Below, one piece after another: positions 42,925 through 52,170 of a stretch of DNA of 64,000 nt. The stretch comes from Pararhodonellum marinum (GTDB lineage Bacteria > Bacteroidota > Bacteroidia > Cytophagales > Cyclobacteriaceae), in contig NZ_JACEFJ010000002.1 of NCBI RefSeq assembly GCF_015354735.1, forward strand, positions 620,001-684,000. Reading direction: 5' to 3'. A model generated the notes under the pieces. The model was not told the origin of the DNA, made no database searches, and saw only the letters and a list, made by a program, of their open reading frames with translations. The first letter of the stretch is position 1. Each line of letters begins with the position of its first letter. Both the position numbers and the translations under genes were made by a program.

Positions 42925-44188
42925 ATCCATAGACAATGCCAATTCCGCTTATGAAAAGGCGCACGATCGGGCCTTTTCGGGTCTCCAAGAACAATTGGAA
43001 GCTGAGGGAAAGCAGGTCCATGATTTGATCCAAAAGATTCAGAAATTTCAAATTGCCGTACCCAGTTGGGCATTGGGTGCAGGAGGGACCCGATTTGGCC
43101 GTTTTAAAATAGGTGGCGAACCGAGAAACCTGGAAGAAAAAATTGAGGATATAGGCCTACTGCGTCAGTTAACCAAAAGTACGGATGCGGTTTCTCTCCA
43201 CATTCCATGGGACATTCCCACAGATTATGAAGGTATAAAATCCCACGCAAAATCCTATGGGATCAGTTTTGATGCAGTCAATTCCAATACTTTTCAAGAC
43301 TATGGACAGCCGCTGAGTTATCAGATGGGCTCTATAAGCCATGCGGACAAGGCGACAAGGGAACAGGCTATTGTCCACAATCTTAATGTGATAGAAATCG
43401 GACGAAAATTAGGGAGTAAAGGGCTTACGATTTGGCTGGCGGATGGCAGTAATTTTCCCGGTCAAAGCAGCTTTAGAAAGTCCCTCGACCATACCCGCGC
43501 TTCTTTACAGCAAATTTATGCCGGAATGCCGGAAGACTGGAAACTTTTGTTGGAATACAAACCCTATGAGCCTAATTTTTATCACACAGTAATCCCTGAC
43601 TGGGGCACTTCCATGTTGCTTTGTAGGGAGACGGGTGACCGGGCCAAAGTTTTGGTGGATCTGGGACACCACCTGCCCAATACCAACATCGAACAAATTG
43701 TCGCCACCTTGATGCAGCAGAATATGCTGGCGGGTTTTCATTTCAATGATTCAAAATACGGGGACGATGACCTGAGTACCGGAAGCATCAAGCCCTACCA
43801 GCTTTTTCTGATCTTCCTTGAACTGGTAGCCGGGGCAGCGGATGGATGTCAGACCTGGGACAGCATTTCATGGATGATTGATGCAAGCCACAATACCAAG
43901 GATCCTCTTGAAGACCTGATGCAGGCATTGGAGGCCATAAAGGTTGCCTATGCCAAAGCGCTGATGGTGGACCGAGATGCTTTGGTCCAATACCAAATGA
44001 CCGGAGATGTGGTCATGGCCCAGGAATGTCTGCAACAAGCTTATCAGACCGATGTGAGGCCCTTGATCCGGGAAGCAAGAATTCAGGCTGGAGGATTGTT
44101 AAACCCACTAGCATTTTATCGAAAAGAAAAAATCAGGGCAACACTCATTCAGAAAAGAGGAAAAGAAAACAGGGCGACCGGTCTGTAG
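42908..44188 (+). CDS. rhaI: L-rhamnose isomerase, RhaI type
   Basis: A 426-aa TIM-barrel sugar isomerase starting at the ATG at 42908 (MQINPESIDNANSAYEKAH). The features are those of the RhaI (rhizobial/Pseudomonas) class, not of E. coli RhaA: PSWALGAGGTRFGRF near the N-terminus, metal-ligand segments LLLEYKPYEP, VLVDLGHH and GFHFNDSKYGDDDL. It converts L-rhamnose to L-rhamnulose, completing with the kinase and RhaEW a route to DHAP and L-lactate. Confidence 0.9.
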   Translation: MQINPESIDNANSAYEKAHDRAFSGLQEQLEAEGKQVHDLIQKIQKFQIAVPSWALGAGGTRFGRFKIGGEPRNLEEKIEDIGLLRQLTKSTDAVSLHIPWDIPTDYEGIKSHAKSYGISFDAVNSNTFQDYGQPLSYQMGSISHADKATREQAIVHNLNVIEIGRKLGSKGLTIWLADGSNFPGQSSFRKSLDHTRASLQQIYAGMPEDWKLLLEYKPYEPNFYHTVIPDWGTSMLLCRETGDRAKVLVDLGHHLPNTNIEQIVATLMQQNMLAGFHFNDSKYGDDDLSTGSIKPYQLFLIFLELVAGAADGCQTWDSISWMIDASHNTKDPLEDLMQALEAIKVAYAKALMVDRDALVQYQMTGDVVMAQECLQQAYQTDVRPLIREARIQAGGLLNPLAFYRKEKIRATLIQKRGKENRATGL

Positions 44189-44197
44189 AAAAGGTAG

Positions 44198-44214
44198 GAA
44201 AGTACAGGATAAGG
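44198..44214 (+). promoter_or_regulatory. Candidate regulon element upstream of the GH5-like gene
   Basis: GGAAAGTACAGGATAAGG lies 50 bp before the ATG at 44265 and shares GTACAGGATA with the other sites. A following GTGTATTTTTATT (44229-44241) also occurs upstream of the GH78 gene (54429-54441) and may be a promoter element. Confidence 0.4.
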
Positions 44215-44264
44215 CTGGCAGGAATAGGGTGTATTTTTATTCGAAATTTAACCCCTTACTTGAT

Positions 44265-45356
44265 ATGCCTGTTTTCAAATATGCCATTTATTGCTGCTTT
44301 TTGTTGATTGTTTTTTCCTGTAATGCTGATGATGGAGGTACTGACCTGCCTGAGATAGAAGAATCAGAAGAAAGCCCTGGGATCAGGGTAGAAAATGGAA
44401 AGTTGTTGGATAAAAACGGCCAGGAATTTATCCCATTTGGGGTGAATAGCATCCACATTTGGCTGGATGAGCAAAATAGCCTGAATGCCCTGGAAAACGA
44501 AATTCCCAAATCCGGTGCCAATACGGTACGCTTGGTTACCGCTGGGAAATCCTGGACTTGGAACAACCAAAGCCGGACAACCGGGCAAAAAAGGGCTCTG
44601 GTACAGAAAGCCATCAATGCCGGACTGGTCCCCATGATAGAAATGCATGACGGCACCTGTGTGACCAACTGTGACCAAGCTCCCGCTGACGGTAAGATGG
44701 GGCTCAAACAGCTCGTGGACGAGTGGCTGGAACCACAAAACAGGAGTCTGCTGATCGAGTTTGAAAAGGAACTCATGCTGAACATCGCCAACGAATGGGG
44801 GGCAGCAGATGAAACATTTTTATCCTGCTACAAAGAAGCCATAAGCAGGTTAAGGGCGGCCAATGTCAATAATGTGATTGTGATCGATGCAGGGGGAAAC
44901 TGTGGACAAAACCCCAATTCATTACTGGATTATGGGAATGAAATCTTTCATCATGACCCTTTAAAAAATGTGGTGTTTTCCATCCACATGTATGGATTCT
45001 GGAGAACAAACGATAAGGAATTTACCAACTGGACTCCGCCGTTTTCTGTAGAAGAATTGGTTCCCCGACTGGCCATGCTGGATGCCCCGGTAGTTTTGGG
45101 AGAGTTTGGCTGGTCAGGAGAGGGTTCTGCGATCAATTATAATCCGGAAATTTTGCTGGAGACCTGTAAAGCAAATGGAATAGGGTGGTTGTTTTGGGCA
45201 TGGTCAGATGGGCCGGATAAGCCCTTTTATGGAGTAGTAGACACTCCTGATTATCGATATGAGACGGACGGGGACCTTTCGGAAGCAGGTCAGGCCCTGG
45301 TCCATGATGCATCCTTTGGCTTTAAAGCAATCTCAAAAACGCCTGCTGGTTTCTGA
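44265..45356 (+). CDS. GH5-like glycoside hydrolase lipoprotein
   Basis: A 363-aa clan-A enzyme starting at the ATG at 44265 with a lipobox (VFSC, Cys19). The acid/base is Glu177 (IANEWG), a conserved histidine lies in SIHMYGF, and the nucleophile is Glu280 (VVLGEFGWSG). The N-terminal strand LLDKNGQEFIPFGVN is typical of GH5 cellulase/mannanase-type enzymes. A short acidic linker (LPEIEESEESPG) after the lipid anchor suggests surface display. The polysaccharide is unknown. Confidence 0.82.
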   Translation: MPVFKYAIYCCFLLIVFSCNADDGGTDLPEIEESEESPGIRVENGKLLDKNGQEFIPFGVNSIHIWLDEQNSLNALENEIPKSGANTVRLVTAGKSWTWNNQSRTTGQKRALVQKAINAGLVPMIEMHDGTCVTNCDQAPADGKMGLKQLVDEWLEPQNRSLLIEFEKELMLNIANEWGAADETFLSCYKEAISRLRAANVNNVIVIDAGGNCGQNPNSLLDYGNEIFHHDPLKNVVFSIHMYGFWRTNDKEFTNWTPPFSVEELVPRLAMLDAPVVLGEFGWSGEGSAINYNPEILLETCKANGIGWLFWAWSDGPDKPFYGVVDTPDYRYETDGDLSEAGQALVHDASFGFKAISKTPAGF

Positions 45357-45394
45357 TAGGGGGATTAAACGGCTAAATTCACTAAATTTCGTTT

Positions 45395-45667
45395 ATGGGA
45401 AATTCGATGGGTAAAAATGGAATCGCGGAGTTTTATAGATGGAATTTAACTTTCTTTCTCCTTGGAATCATTCCTTTTTGGGGCTATTCCCAAACCCTGC
45501 GGCCCTATACCGGAAACCCGGCTTATTGGCGATATAAAGGTCAGCCGGTACTGTTGTTGGGGGGAAGTAAACATGATAACCTGTTTCAGTCCGATTCCCT
45601 CAGGGAGCATTTGGATGATATCATTATCTATTCCCAGCATAAACCGGATCATCAAGTTTACTTTTGA
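45395..45667 (+). pseudogene. Truncated N-terminus of a secreted glycosidase-like protein
   Basis: The 90-aa frame has a signal sequence and then [30 protein letters not shown], which is how a family of roughly 400-aa DUF4038-like secreted proteins begins. After LREHLDD the similarity breaks off and the frame stops. No continuation is found before the next gene at 45684, so the bulk of the gene has been deleted. Confidence 0.6.
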
Positions 45668-45683
45668 TGAATAAGAAAAGACC

Positions 45684-46757
45684 ATGCCTTTCAAAAAATC
45701 TTTCTTCTGTGAACAGCTTAGTCGGTTAGCTTCCCGTTTTTGCTTGATGTTTGCGATATCCTGTTTGATCCCAGGCATCGGCCTTGGCCAATCAAGCGGA
45801 GAAGAAAAGCCAAAAATCATCCTGGATACCGACATGGGATCTGATTGTGATGATGTAGGCGCTTTGGCCCTTCTCCATCAATATGCAAGGATGGAAAAGG
45901 CCGACATTTTGGGGGTGGTTTACAGCTCCGGAAAAGTGCCCTATGGAGCAGCCATTGTAGAGGCCATCAATGTGTACTATGGCAAACCCGATATTCCAGT
46001 AGGCGCTTCCCATGATTTTGAATTTGGAGATCCGGTAGATAAAATGCTGGCTGAGAAATTGGCCAGGGATACCGCAGCCTTTGGCCACACACGGATCCAT
46101 AACAGGGAGTTTACTGAACAAACAGATCTTAACAGAAGGCTTTTGGCTGAGCAGGAAGACAACAGCATCACCTATGTGACCATAGGCCATACCCAAGGTT
46201 TGTATGATTTATTGATCTCAGAACCTGATGCTTACAGTGCGTTGACCGGTCGGGAGCTTGTTCAAAAGAAAGTCAAGCGCTGGGTGGCCTTGGGCGCCTT
46301 AAATGCCGCCAATGAGGAAGGCCATTTGGTCAGAGACTGGAACTTCTTCTTTAATGGGACAAGTTCATACACAGCCTATTTAATTCAACATTTTCCCAAG
46401 GAAATCTATTTGGTGGATGCCGGCTCAAAAGTCTTGACCGGAAAAGGCCTCCAAAATACCCCGGCCGGCAACATTGTCAGAACAGCTTACCGGGATTGGC
46501 TTTGGAATGTGGAAAAGAAAACCCTGCAAGACCAAAGGCCCAGTTGGGATTTGGCTGCCGTTTACTTTGCCGTGGAGGGGCTGGGGGAATTTTTGAAAGC
46601 AGCCCCCCAAGGCAACCTGGAATTTGATCCCGAAAAGGGTTGCCGATGGGTAACTGGCGGGAACGCCAAGTCCCAGTTTTTCATATCGGAGAAAGCCGAT
46701 ATCAGTCAGTCTTTTTCCGAATACTTAAATGCTTTGATCGCTTTGCCTCCGCAATAG
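45684..46757 (+). CDS. Exported nucleoside hydrolase (IunH family)
   Basis: A 357-aa protein with a signal sequence (about residues 1-36, ending GIGLGQ). The calcium-binding aspartate cluster DTDMGSDCDD (residues 48-57) is the inosine/uridine-preferring nucleoside hydrolase signature. The C-terminus includes WDLAAVYFAVEG. Members cleave N-glycosidic bonds of ribonucleosides; exported Bacteroidota forms in glycan loci may act on other glycosides. It lies 16 bp after the truncated gene. Confidence 0.85.
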   Translation: MPFKKSFFCEQLSRLASRFCLMFAISCLIPGIGLGQSSGEEKPKIILDTDMGSDCDDVGALALLHQYARMEKADILGVVYSSGKVPYGAAIVEAINVYYGKPDIPVGASHDFEFGDPVDKMLAEKLARDTAAFGHTRIHNREFTEQTDLNRRLLAEQEDNSITYVTIGHTQGLYDLLISEPDAYSALTGRELVQKKVKRWVALGALNAANEEGHLVRDWNFFFNGTSSYTAYLIQHFPKEIYLVDAGSKVLTGKGLQNTPAGNIVRTAYRDWLWNVEKKTLQDQRPSWDLAAVYFAVEGLGEFLKAAPQGNLEFDPEKGCRWVTGGNAKSQFFISEKADISQSFSEYLNALIALPPQ

Positions 46758-46885
46758 GGTGTAATTGAACTTCTCCTTTATCCATAACACCCTGTTTTCT
46801 GAAATTAAAATCCCTGATTCAAAAACCAGAATTTGCCTGAGGAGTTGTATCTTCACCAATACGTAAAACCAAAAAACCAAAACGC

Positions 46886-47497
46886 ATGAAAAAAATAACA
46901 TACTGTCTTATGGCCATCGCGATGATGTTGGTCTTAGCTGTCCCTTTTGAAACCATGGCACAGATGCAGGCCCCGGCACCCAGTCCTGCGGCCTCAGTTT
47001 CCCAGGTGGTGGGATTCACCAAAATCAGCATTGACTACTCCTCACCCGCAGTCAGAGGGAGGAAAATTTTCGGAGAAACGGAAAAATACGGTACCCCTTG
47101 GAGGGCAGGTGCCAACCAAGCCACCATCATCGAATTTAGCACCGGGGTAAACATCGGCGGTACTAACCTCCGGCCAGGCAAATATTCCATCTTCATGACC
47201 CCTCAGGAATCCGGGGATTGGACCATTCATTTCAACAGCAAGGGAAACATGGTTTTTGCCTATATGAAAGAGGGCAAAATCGATGAGGAAGCCATGATGA
47301 AGGACAATGCGGTTTCCATCAAAGTAACGCCTGAAAAGTTGTCTCAGACCCAGGAAAGGCTTTCTTACCACATCTCAGCTGAAGACAACAAGGTAGCTAA
47401 GGTGACTTTTGCCTGGGAAAACGTCAAACTTTCCTTTATGGTGGATACTCAGGTGGACCAAAAGATGGAAAGCATGAAAGGCGCTTTTAGCTTGTAA
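46886..47497 (+). CDS. DUF2911 family exported protein
   Basis: A 203-aa protein with a signal peptide (ending VPFETMAQ). The conserved core is ISIDYSSPAVRGRKIFGE, PWRAGANQATIIEFS and LRPGKYSIFMTP, which defines DUF2911. The function is unknown. The family is common in Bacteroidota as a small secreted beta-rich protein. The long repeat array follows it directly. Confidence 0.85.
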   Translation: MKKITYCLMAIAMMLVLAVPFETMAQMQAPAPSPAASVSQVVGFTKISIDYSSPAVRGRKIFGETEKYGTPWRAGANQATIIEFSTGVNIGGTNLRPGKYSIFMTPQESGDWTIHFNSKGNMVFAYMKEGKIDEEAMMKDNAVSIKVTPEKLSQTQERLSYHISAEDNKVAKVTFAWENVKLSFMVDTQVDQKMESMKGAFSL

Positions 47498-47550
47498 TTT
47501 TCTTTTTAAGGTTTGCCACGAAGGTTCTAAGGCAGGAAGTTGGAATATTC

Positions 47551-48440
47551 ATGTTGTCAGGTTGTCAGGACCCTCCTACGGGGGTCCGTTGTCATGGCCC
47601 ACCTGCGGGGGCCGGTTGCCTAGTTGTCATTTGCTTCGGTACTTTGAGCTTTCAGCTTCGGGCCCCTTCTCCGAGATCCTGTTATGATTTTTGGATTTAC
47701 GAGTTACGATTTACGAAGTCTTCAGCTTCGAGCCCTTTCTCCGATATCCTGGTTATCTGATTATCCATTTTCCGTTGTCGGGTTGTCATGGCCCACCTGC
47801 GGGGGCCGGTTGTCAGGTTGTCATTTGCTTCGGTACTTTGAGCTTTCAGCTTCGAGCCCCTACTCTGATATCCTGTTATGATTTTGGATTTACGAGTTAC
47901 GATTTACGAAGTCTTCAGCTTCGGGCCCTTTCTCCGATATCCTGATTATCTGTTTATCTGATTATCCAATTTCCGTTGTCTAGTTGTCATGGCCCACCTG
48001 CGGGGGCCGGTTGTCAGGTTGTCATTTGCTTCGGTACTTTGAGCTTTCAGCTTCGAGCCCTTCTCTGATATCCTGTTATGATTTTGGATTTACGAGGCTT
48101 TCAACTTCGGGCGCCTTCTCTGATATCCTGATTATCTGTTTATCTGATTATCCAATTTCCGTTGTCGGGTTGTCATGGCCCACCTGCAGGGGCCGGTTGT
48201 CTAGTTGTCATTTGCTTCGGTACTTTGAGCTTTCAGCTTCGAGCCCTTCTCTGATATCCTGTTATGATTTTGGATTTACGAGGCTTTCAACTTCGGGCGC
48301 CTTCTCCGATATCCCGGTTGTCTGCTTATCTGATTATCCAATTTCCGTTGTCGGGTTGTCAAGGCCCACCTGCGGGGGCTGGTTGCCTAGTTGTCATTTG
48401 CTTCGGTACTTTGAGCTTCGGGCCCTTTCTCCGATATCCT
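47551..48440. repeat. Tandem array of about five 186-201-bp units
   Basis: The marker GTCATGGCCCACCTGC recurs at 47591, 47785, 47986 and 48172 and, with a changed base, at 48358, giving periods of 194, 201, 186 and 186 bp. Each unit also holds TTTGCTTCGGTACTTTGAGC, a CAGCTTCGAGCCC-type stretch, GATATCCTG and TCTGATTATCC blocks. Smaller direct repeats such as TTACGA lie inside. Several frames run without stops through the array because of the repetition; I do not regard them as genes. It separates convergent genes. Confidence 0.85.
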
Positions 48441-48446
48441 GTTCAA

Positions 48447-49850
48447 CTAAATACCCCCAATGACCACTCTCCTGTAAGCCACCAAGGGAATCTCGCCATT
48501 GTCTTTGACCTCAAGGATCAAATGAATGGCTTCTCCCTGATAATCCTCCGGTAAAACAAGGGTAAGATTTGGTTGATCAGTTTCATCCAGGTTCAATTGA
48601 CCTTTGAAGGTCCCCGCGTCCTGATAGTGGGACCATTGAAAGCTTAAATCGTCCCCATTGGGATCAGTGGAACAAGAGGCATCAAAGGTTAGTTTTTCAC
48701 CGGCTTTTGCCTTCAGGTAAAGGATCTCATTGCTTTTGTTACCGTCTATGCAGGCCATTGGCACATAATTGACCTCTTCAGGATCTTTGATCGACCATTG
48801 CAGTCTGGCCCAAAAATCATGACTGGTTTGCGGTACCCACCGAATAAGGTTGGATTTTTCCAGTCCGCAGGTGTGATAGTAATTCGCCCCGTAACTTTCG
48901 TCCATAGGGACAAACCTGCCCCCCCAAGATCCCATGGTGGGATCCATGGGGTCATTCAATCCATAGAAAGCCGAGATCAGGTAAAGAAAAGCGGGGGTAT
49001 CTCCTTCACCTCCATTGTCATAGATCTCCGACATGGGTCCATGACCATTGACGGTACGATAGTCTACGGCTTTGAGGTAATCCCAAAAATGCCCGCCATC
49101 ATAGACAAACGTTCCGGGCTGCACCCTCCTGCCCTGAAATCCTTCTTCCGGCTGATAGGTTCCCAGACCCATGCAACCGGATTCCTTGATCTGAAAAAGG
49201 TCAACAAAGTAATCTGCCGTAATGTCCTGAAGCAGGATGCCATAGACAAATACTTTTTGGAGCAACTGCTGAAGTTTTTCGTCTCCATTTCGCTGTCTGA
49301 ATCGATAGAGCGCCTGCACGAAAGTTACAGGACCTCCCCAAAGCTGCACATAGATAGGTCTGTCATCTTCCTTCTCAAATACTTCTATCAGAAATTCGCT
49401 GCCTTCCGAGTCTTTGGGCTCGGCATTGGGATTGATGCCTTCCCCGATGTAATCATCAAATCGCTGACCCTCCTGTAGAAAATTAATGACCAAGGCACCT
49501 CTTCCCGGCTTGGTTACCGCCATCAGCGCCTCATAAGAGGGGAAATCAGGCAAGTGTTTGCGGAGTTGGGGCAATTCCTGTTCATAGGCCTTGTATATAC
49601 CCATGGCCTTGTCCCAAGGTTCATTGGCATCAAAGTCATAGTCAGGGAGCTGTTGGGTGATGATGACAGCCTCAATATCGAAAACCTCAGGATAATACAG
49701 CATTCTGATTAATGAATTGCCATCATCATGGGTCATGTCGGTCATGATCACTACCCGGTATTTGTCTCTGACCTGATCTGGGTTTTGGCAGCTGATCATG
49801 AGGATGATCGTAGAAAGCAACAGGCTGTATTGAGGTAGTTTGGAAAGCAT
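48447..49850 (-). CDS. DUF1593 nucleoside-hydrolase-like lipoprotein (1)
   Basis: A 467-aa protein with a lipobox (LMISC). The N-terminal domain (about 30-340) is DUF1593, a nucleoside-hydrolase-like fold, with VIMTDMTHDDGNSLIRML in the place of the aspartate cluster. The C-terminal 90 residues are an Ig-like domain (LTFDASCSTDPNGDDLSFQW) as in the cellulose-binding Sde0182 family. It is a paralogue of the protein at 57195. It overlaps the stop of the beta-helix gene by one base. The substrate is unknown; sugar N- or O-glycosides are possible. Confidence 0.85.
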   Translation of the reverse strand: MLSKLPQYSLLLSTIILMISCQNPDQVRDKYRVVIMTDMTHDDGNSLIRMLYYPEVFDIEAVIITQQLPDYDFDANEPWDKAMGIYKAYEQELPQLRKHLPDFPSYEALMAVTKPGRGALVINFLQEGQRFDDYIGEGINPNAEPKDSEGSEFLIEVFEKEDDRPIYVQLWGGPVTFVQALYRFRQRNGDEKLQQLLQKVFVYGILLQDITADYFVDLFQIKESGCMGLGTYQPEEGFQGRRVQPGTFVYDGGHFWDYLKAVDYRTVNGHGPMSEIYDNGGEGDTPAFLYLISAFYGLNDPMDPTMGSWGGRFVPMDESYGANYYHTCGLEKSNLIRWVPQTSHDFWARLQWSIKDPEEVNYVPMACIDGNKSNEILYLKAKAGEKLTFDASCSTDPNGDDLSFQWSHYQDAGTFKGQLNLDETDQPNLTLVLPEDYQGEAIHLILEVKDNGEIPLVAYRRVVIGGI

Positions 49851-51256
49851 CAGGGTAAGGGTTTGTTTTGGGGTGGGTAAGGATTGAATGCACCGAAGTA
49901 TTTCCCATCCAAATGCTCAGGCCATAATCTGCTTTGCCAGAGCTGTTCTGGATTTAAGAAAAAGGATTTGGCTTCAGGATCTTCAAATACAGCCTTGGAT
50001 ATGATTTCAGAAGAAACGGCATACATGCTTCCATAGGAGGAACTTTCGTCAACATGGCTGTTTTTCCCCACCCAGTTGGGCCCAAATGAAAGGTTTTTGC
50101 TGAATAGGATCTGTTCCCTCTCCGTTGATGCCGGAAAGGGCACTGCCATGTCGTATCCGTAGTTGCCAAAAAATATGTTGTATTCCACCTGAACATTTTC
50201 AAAAGCCTCAGACCTAAGGTCGAGGCCACCTACTGGAGCTGCCCAATGCTTGGGAGTACCATTGTTAACGACTGTATTGTGGGCAATTCTGATATTTTTT
50301 CTCAGGAGATCATGGCCCCACTTTCCAAAATAAATCCCTGAACCTCTGTTGTCATAAAGCAGGTTGTGGTGAAAGTTTACCCCATTCACCAAAGAGCCTT
50401 CTCCTTCCACTGAGATCACAAAACCCCATTCACAATCATGGACCACATTGCCAAACAATTCAATGTTGGCCAATTCCCCAAACCAGGCATCCACATAGAG
50501 CCCCTGTCTTTTCAGGTCATGCACATAATTGTGATGGACGATCCCGTTTCTGCTGACTTCTTTTACGTCTATTCCTTCCTTGTCACAGTGGTGAAGGTGG
50601 TTGTATTGAATGATGAAATGGGTTGCACCAGCCACTGTCAAAGCTTCATGCGGAGCTTCGGATCCGATTCTCCTCCCGGTAGTGGCCATGTTCATCCGGT
50701 TGGCACCTGTGATTTCACAATGGGCGACACGGGTACGGTCGGAGTACCAAAGGCCAATGCCGGATCCGTAGGTATTGTCCACTTTACAATGCAACACCTC
50801 AATGTCAGTGGTGCCTGGACCACGGACGATGATGCCTTGGGAATGGCTGTTGGCCACCGTAAAACCAACCATCCTAAAGTAGGTTGCGTCCTTGATCAGC
50901 ACAATGGCATGATTGGAGGAACTCAGGTGATTTCCTTCCGAATCGTAGGTGTATTTTTCCCCATCCAAAAGGACCTCTTCACCGGGAAAGGCGACCAAGG
51001 AAATCCATTGGTTTTGTGTTCCCCTTTTGGAGATGGTCAGCCCCTGATGCAGTTCATATTTTCCTTGCCGCACAATGACAGAATCTCCGGGAACCGCCAT
51101 TCTCAGACCTTTTTCAAGGGAGCCAAAGGGCGCTTCCAAGCTGCCTCTGTTTTGATCATGACCTGACTTGGATACATACCATGATTTCGCGTCAAGGGGT
51201 GAACTGAGCAAGATGATGATTACTGAAAAAAAGATGGCTTTTTGGAAATTCTTCAT
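49850..51256 (-). CDS. Secreted right-handed parallel beta-helix protein
   Basis: A 468-aa protein with a signal peptide (ending SSPLDAKS). The opening WYVSKSGHDQNRGSLEAPFGSLEKGL is the DUF1565 start of many polysaccharide lyases and epimerases. Repeated short strands with Asn and His ladders (HCKVDNTYGSGIGLWY, YNHLHHCDKEGIDVK, HHNYVHDLKRQGLYVD) indicate a beta-helix of about ten coils. It may be a lyase or glycosidase of the pectate-lyase fold, but no family-specific catalytic site is evident to me. Confidence 0.78.
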   Translation of the reverse strand: MKNFQKAIFFSVIIILLSSPLDAKSWYVSKSGHDQNRGSLEAPFGSLEKGLRMAVPGDSVIVRQGKYELHQGLTISKRGTQNQWISLVAFPGEEVLLDGEKYTYDSEGNHLSSSNHAIVLIKDATYFRMVGFTVANSHSQGIIVRGPGTTDIEVLHCKVDNTYGSGIGLWYSDRTRVAHCEITGANRMNMATTGRRIGSEAPHEALTVAGATHFIIQYNHLHHCDKEGIDVKEVSRNGIVHHNYVHDLKRQGLYVDAWFGELANIELFGNVVHDCEWGFVISVEGEGSLVNGVNFHHNLLYDNRGSGIYFGKWGHDLLRKNIRIAHNTVVNNGTPKHWAAPVGGLDLRSEAFENVQVEYNIFFGNYGYDMAVPFPASTEREQILFSKNLSFGPNWVGKNSHVDESSSYGSMYAVSSEIISKAVFEDPEAKSFFLNPEQLWQSRLWPEHLDGKYFGAFNPYPPQNKPLP

Positions 51257-51314
51257 TAAATCTTAAGCATTTAGGGGTGTTAAGGTGACTGATGGTTGAT
51301 GGTCAGGCCAAGTC

Positions 51315-52022
51315 TCATGACTCATCTTTTACACACCGCACACACAGTCCTGCATTTTTTAACATGGTGTTCCTGTTGATGATGTCCCGGTAATAGGAAA
51401 GGTGGCGCTTCCACGCCATGGCTTCATTGTCGGCACTCGACGTCCACCAATGTCCAAACTGCCTAATAAACTGAAAGGTCCCGGTATGGGTCCTGTAACC
51501 TGCAGGCAGAGCGGTGAAGCCTGTTTCATTGCTATAATAGTCCCTGTCGGTGTGCCATGCGCCTTTGTCTGCCGATTTCAGCTTTCCATCCCATTGTTGG
51601 TCCCAACCCCTTGCCCCGACTGTGGCGATCAAATCTTCGCTCATGCCGATGTGCCTTTCCAGTGCTTGCCATTCCTCGTCACCAGGCACATGCCAGCCTT
51701 TGGGACATAGCTTCCCGGTGGACACGGCATGCCAGTTGTAAAGTTTTCCGTATTTTTCTCCAAATTCACTTTGATTGTTTTGGTAGTGGCTGCTTGCACC
51801 GGATTGGGTATTTTCCCATGCTTTCCGGTCGCTGATCTCCGGGATGGAATCACCGTCACGGTATCGGCTTGTCCGGAGATTTTCAGCCATCCAGATTTGG
51901 TTGCCGATTTTGACGGTTCTGTAAGCATTCCCATCAATATCCAAAACAGAACCCGTTTGGGCTATTATGGGCACAAAGCAATACAACTGAAAGCATAGCC
52001 CCAACAGAATTATTTTTTTCAT
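51315..52022 (-). CDS. FISUMP-domain exported protein
   Basis: About 235 aa from the ATG at 52022, which begins the signal peptide (MKKIILLGLCFQLYCF). The domain is the Fibrobacter succinogenes major paralogous domain: GNAYRTVKIGNQIWMAENLRT at the start, LYNWHAVSTGKLCPKGWHVPGDEEW in the middle, FTALPAGYR and a final GLCVRCVKD. It is an adhesin- or carbohydrate-related surface domain without known catalysis. It is divergent from the glycosidase at 52171 and shares a 148-bp control region. Confidence 0.88.
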   Translation of the reverse strand: MKKIILLGLCFQLYCFVPIIAQTGSVLDIDGNAYRTVKIGNQIWMAENLRTSRYRDGDSIPEISDRKAWENTQSGASSHYQNNQSEFGEKYGKLYNWHAVSTGKLCPKGWHVPGDEEWQALERHIGMSEDLIATVGARGWDQQWDGKLKSADKGAWHTDRDYYSNETGFTALPAGYRTHTGTFQFIRQFGHWWTSSADNEAMAWKRHLSYYRDIINRNTMLKNAGLCVRCVKDES

Positions 52023-52063
52023 AAAGATTGGATTGAAGATCAAATAATAAAAATAGGTTAAAA

Positions 52064-52117
52064 ATACTGTCCTTTGATGTCCTGTATTGATTAAATTCTT
52101 GACAGTACAGGATGAGG
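52064..52117. promoter_or_regulatory. Divergent control region with candidate regulon elements
   Basis: On the plus strand GACAGTACAGGATGAGG (52101-52117) lies 53 bp before the glycosidase ATG. On the minus strand, towards the FISUMP gene, CAATACAGGACA (52089-52078) and GGACAGTAT (52072-52064) form related elements. The plus-strand copy nearly equals the one upstream of rhaEW. Confidence 0.45.
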
Positions 52118-52170
52118 ACCAAAATATCTTGAGTCAAATTGGCGTTTATTCAACCCTTTCTGAACGTGTC

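Noticed and set aside
47984-48463. Open frame of about 159 codons through the 190-bp repeats, with other frames nearby
   Set aside because: The protein is only a product of the DNA repetition, several frames are open at once, and there is no start context, signal or domain.
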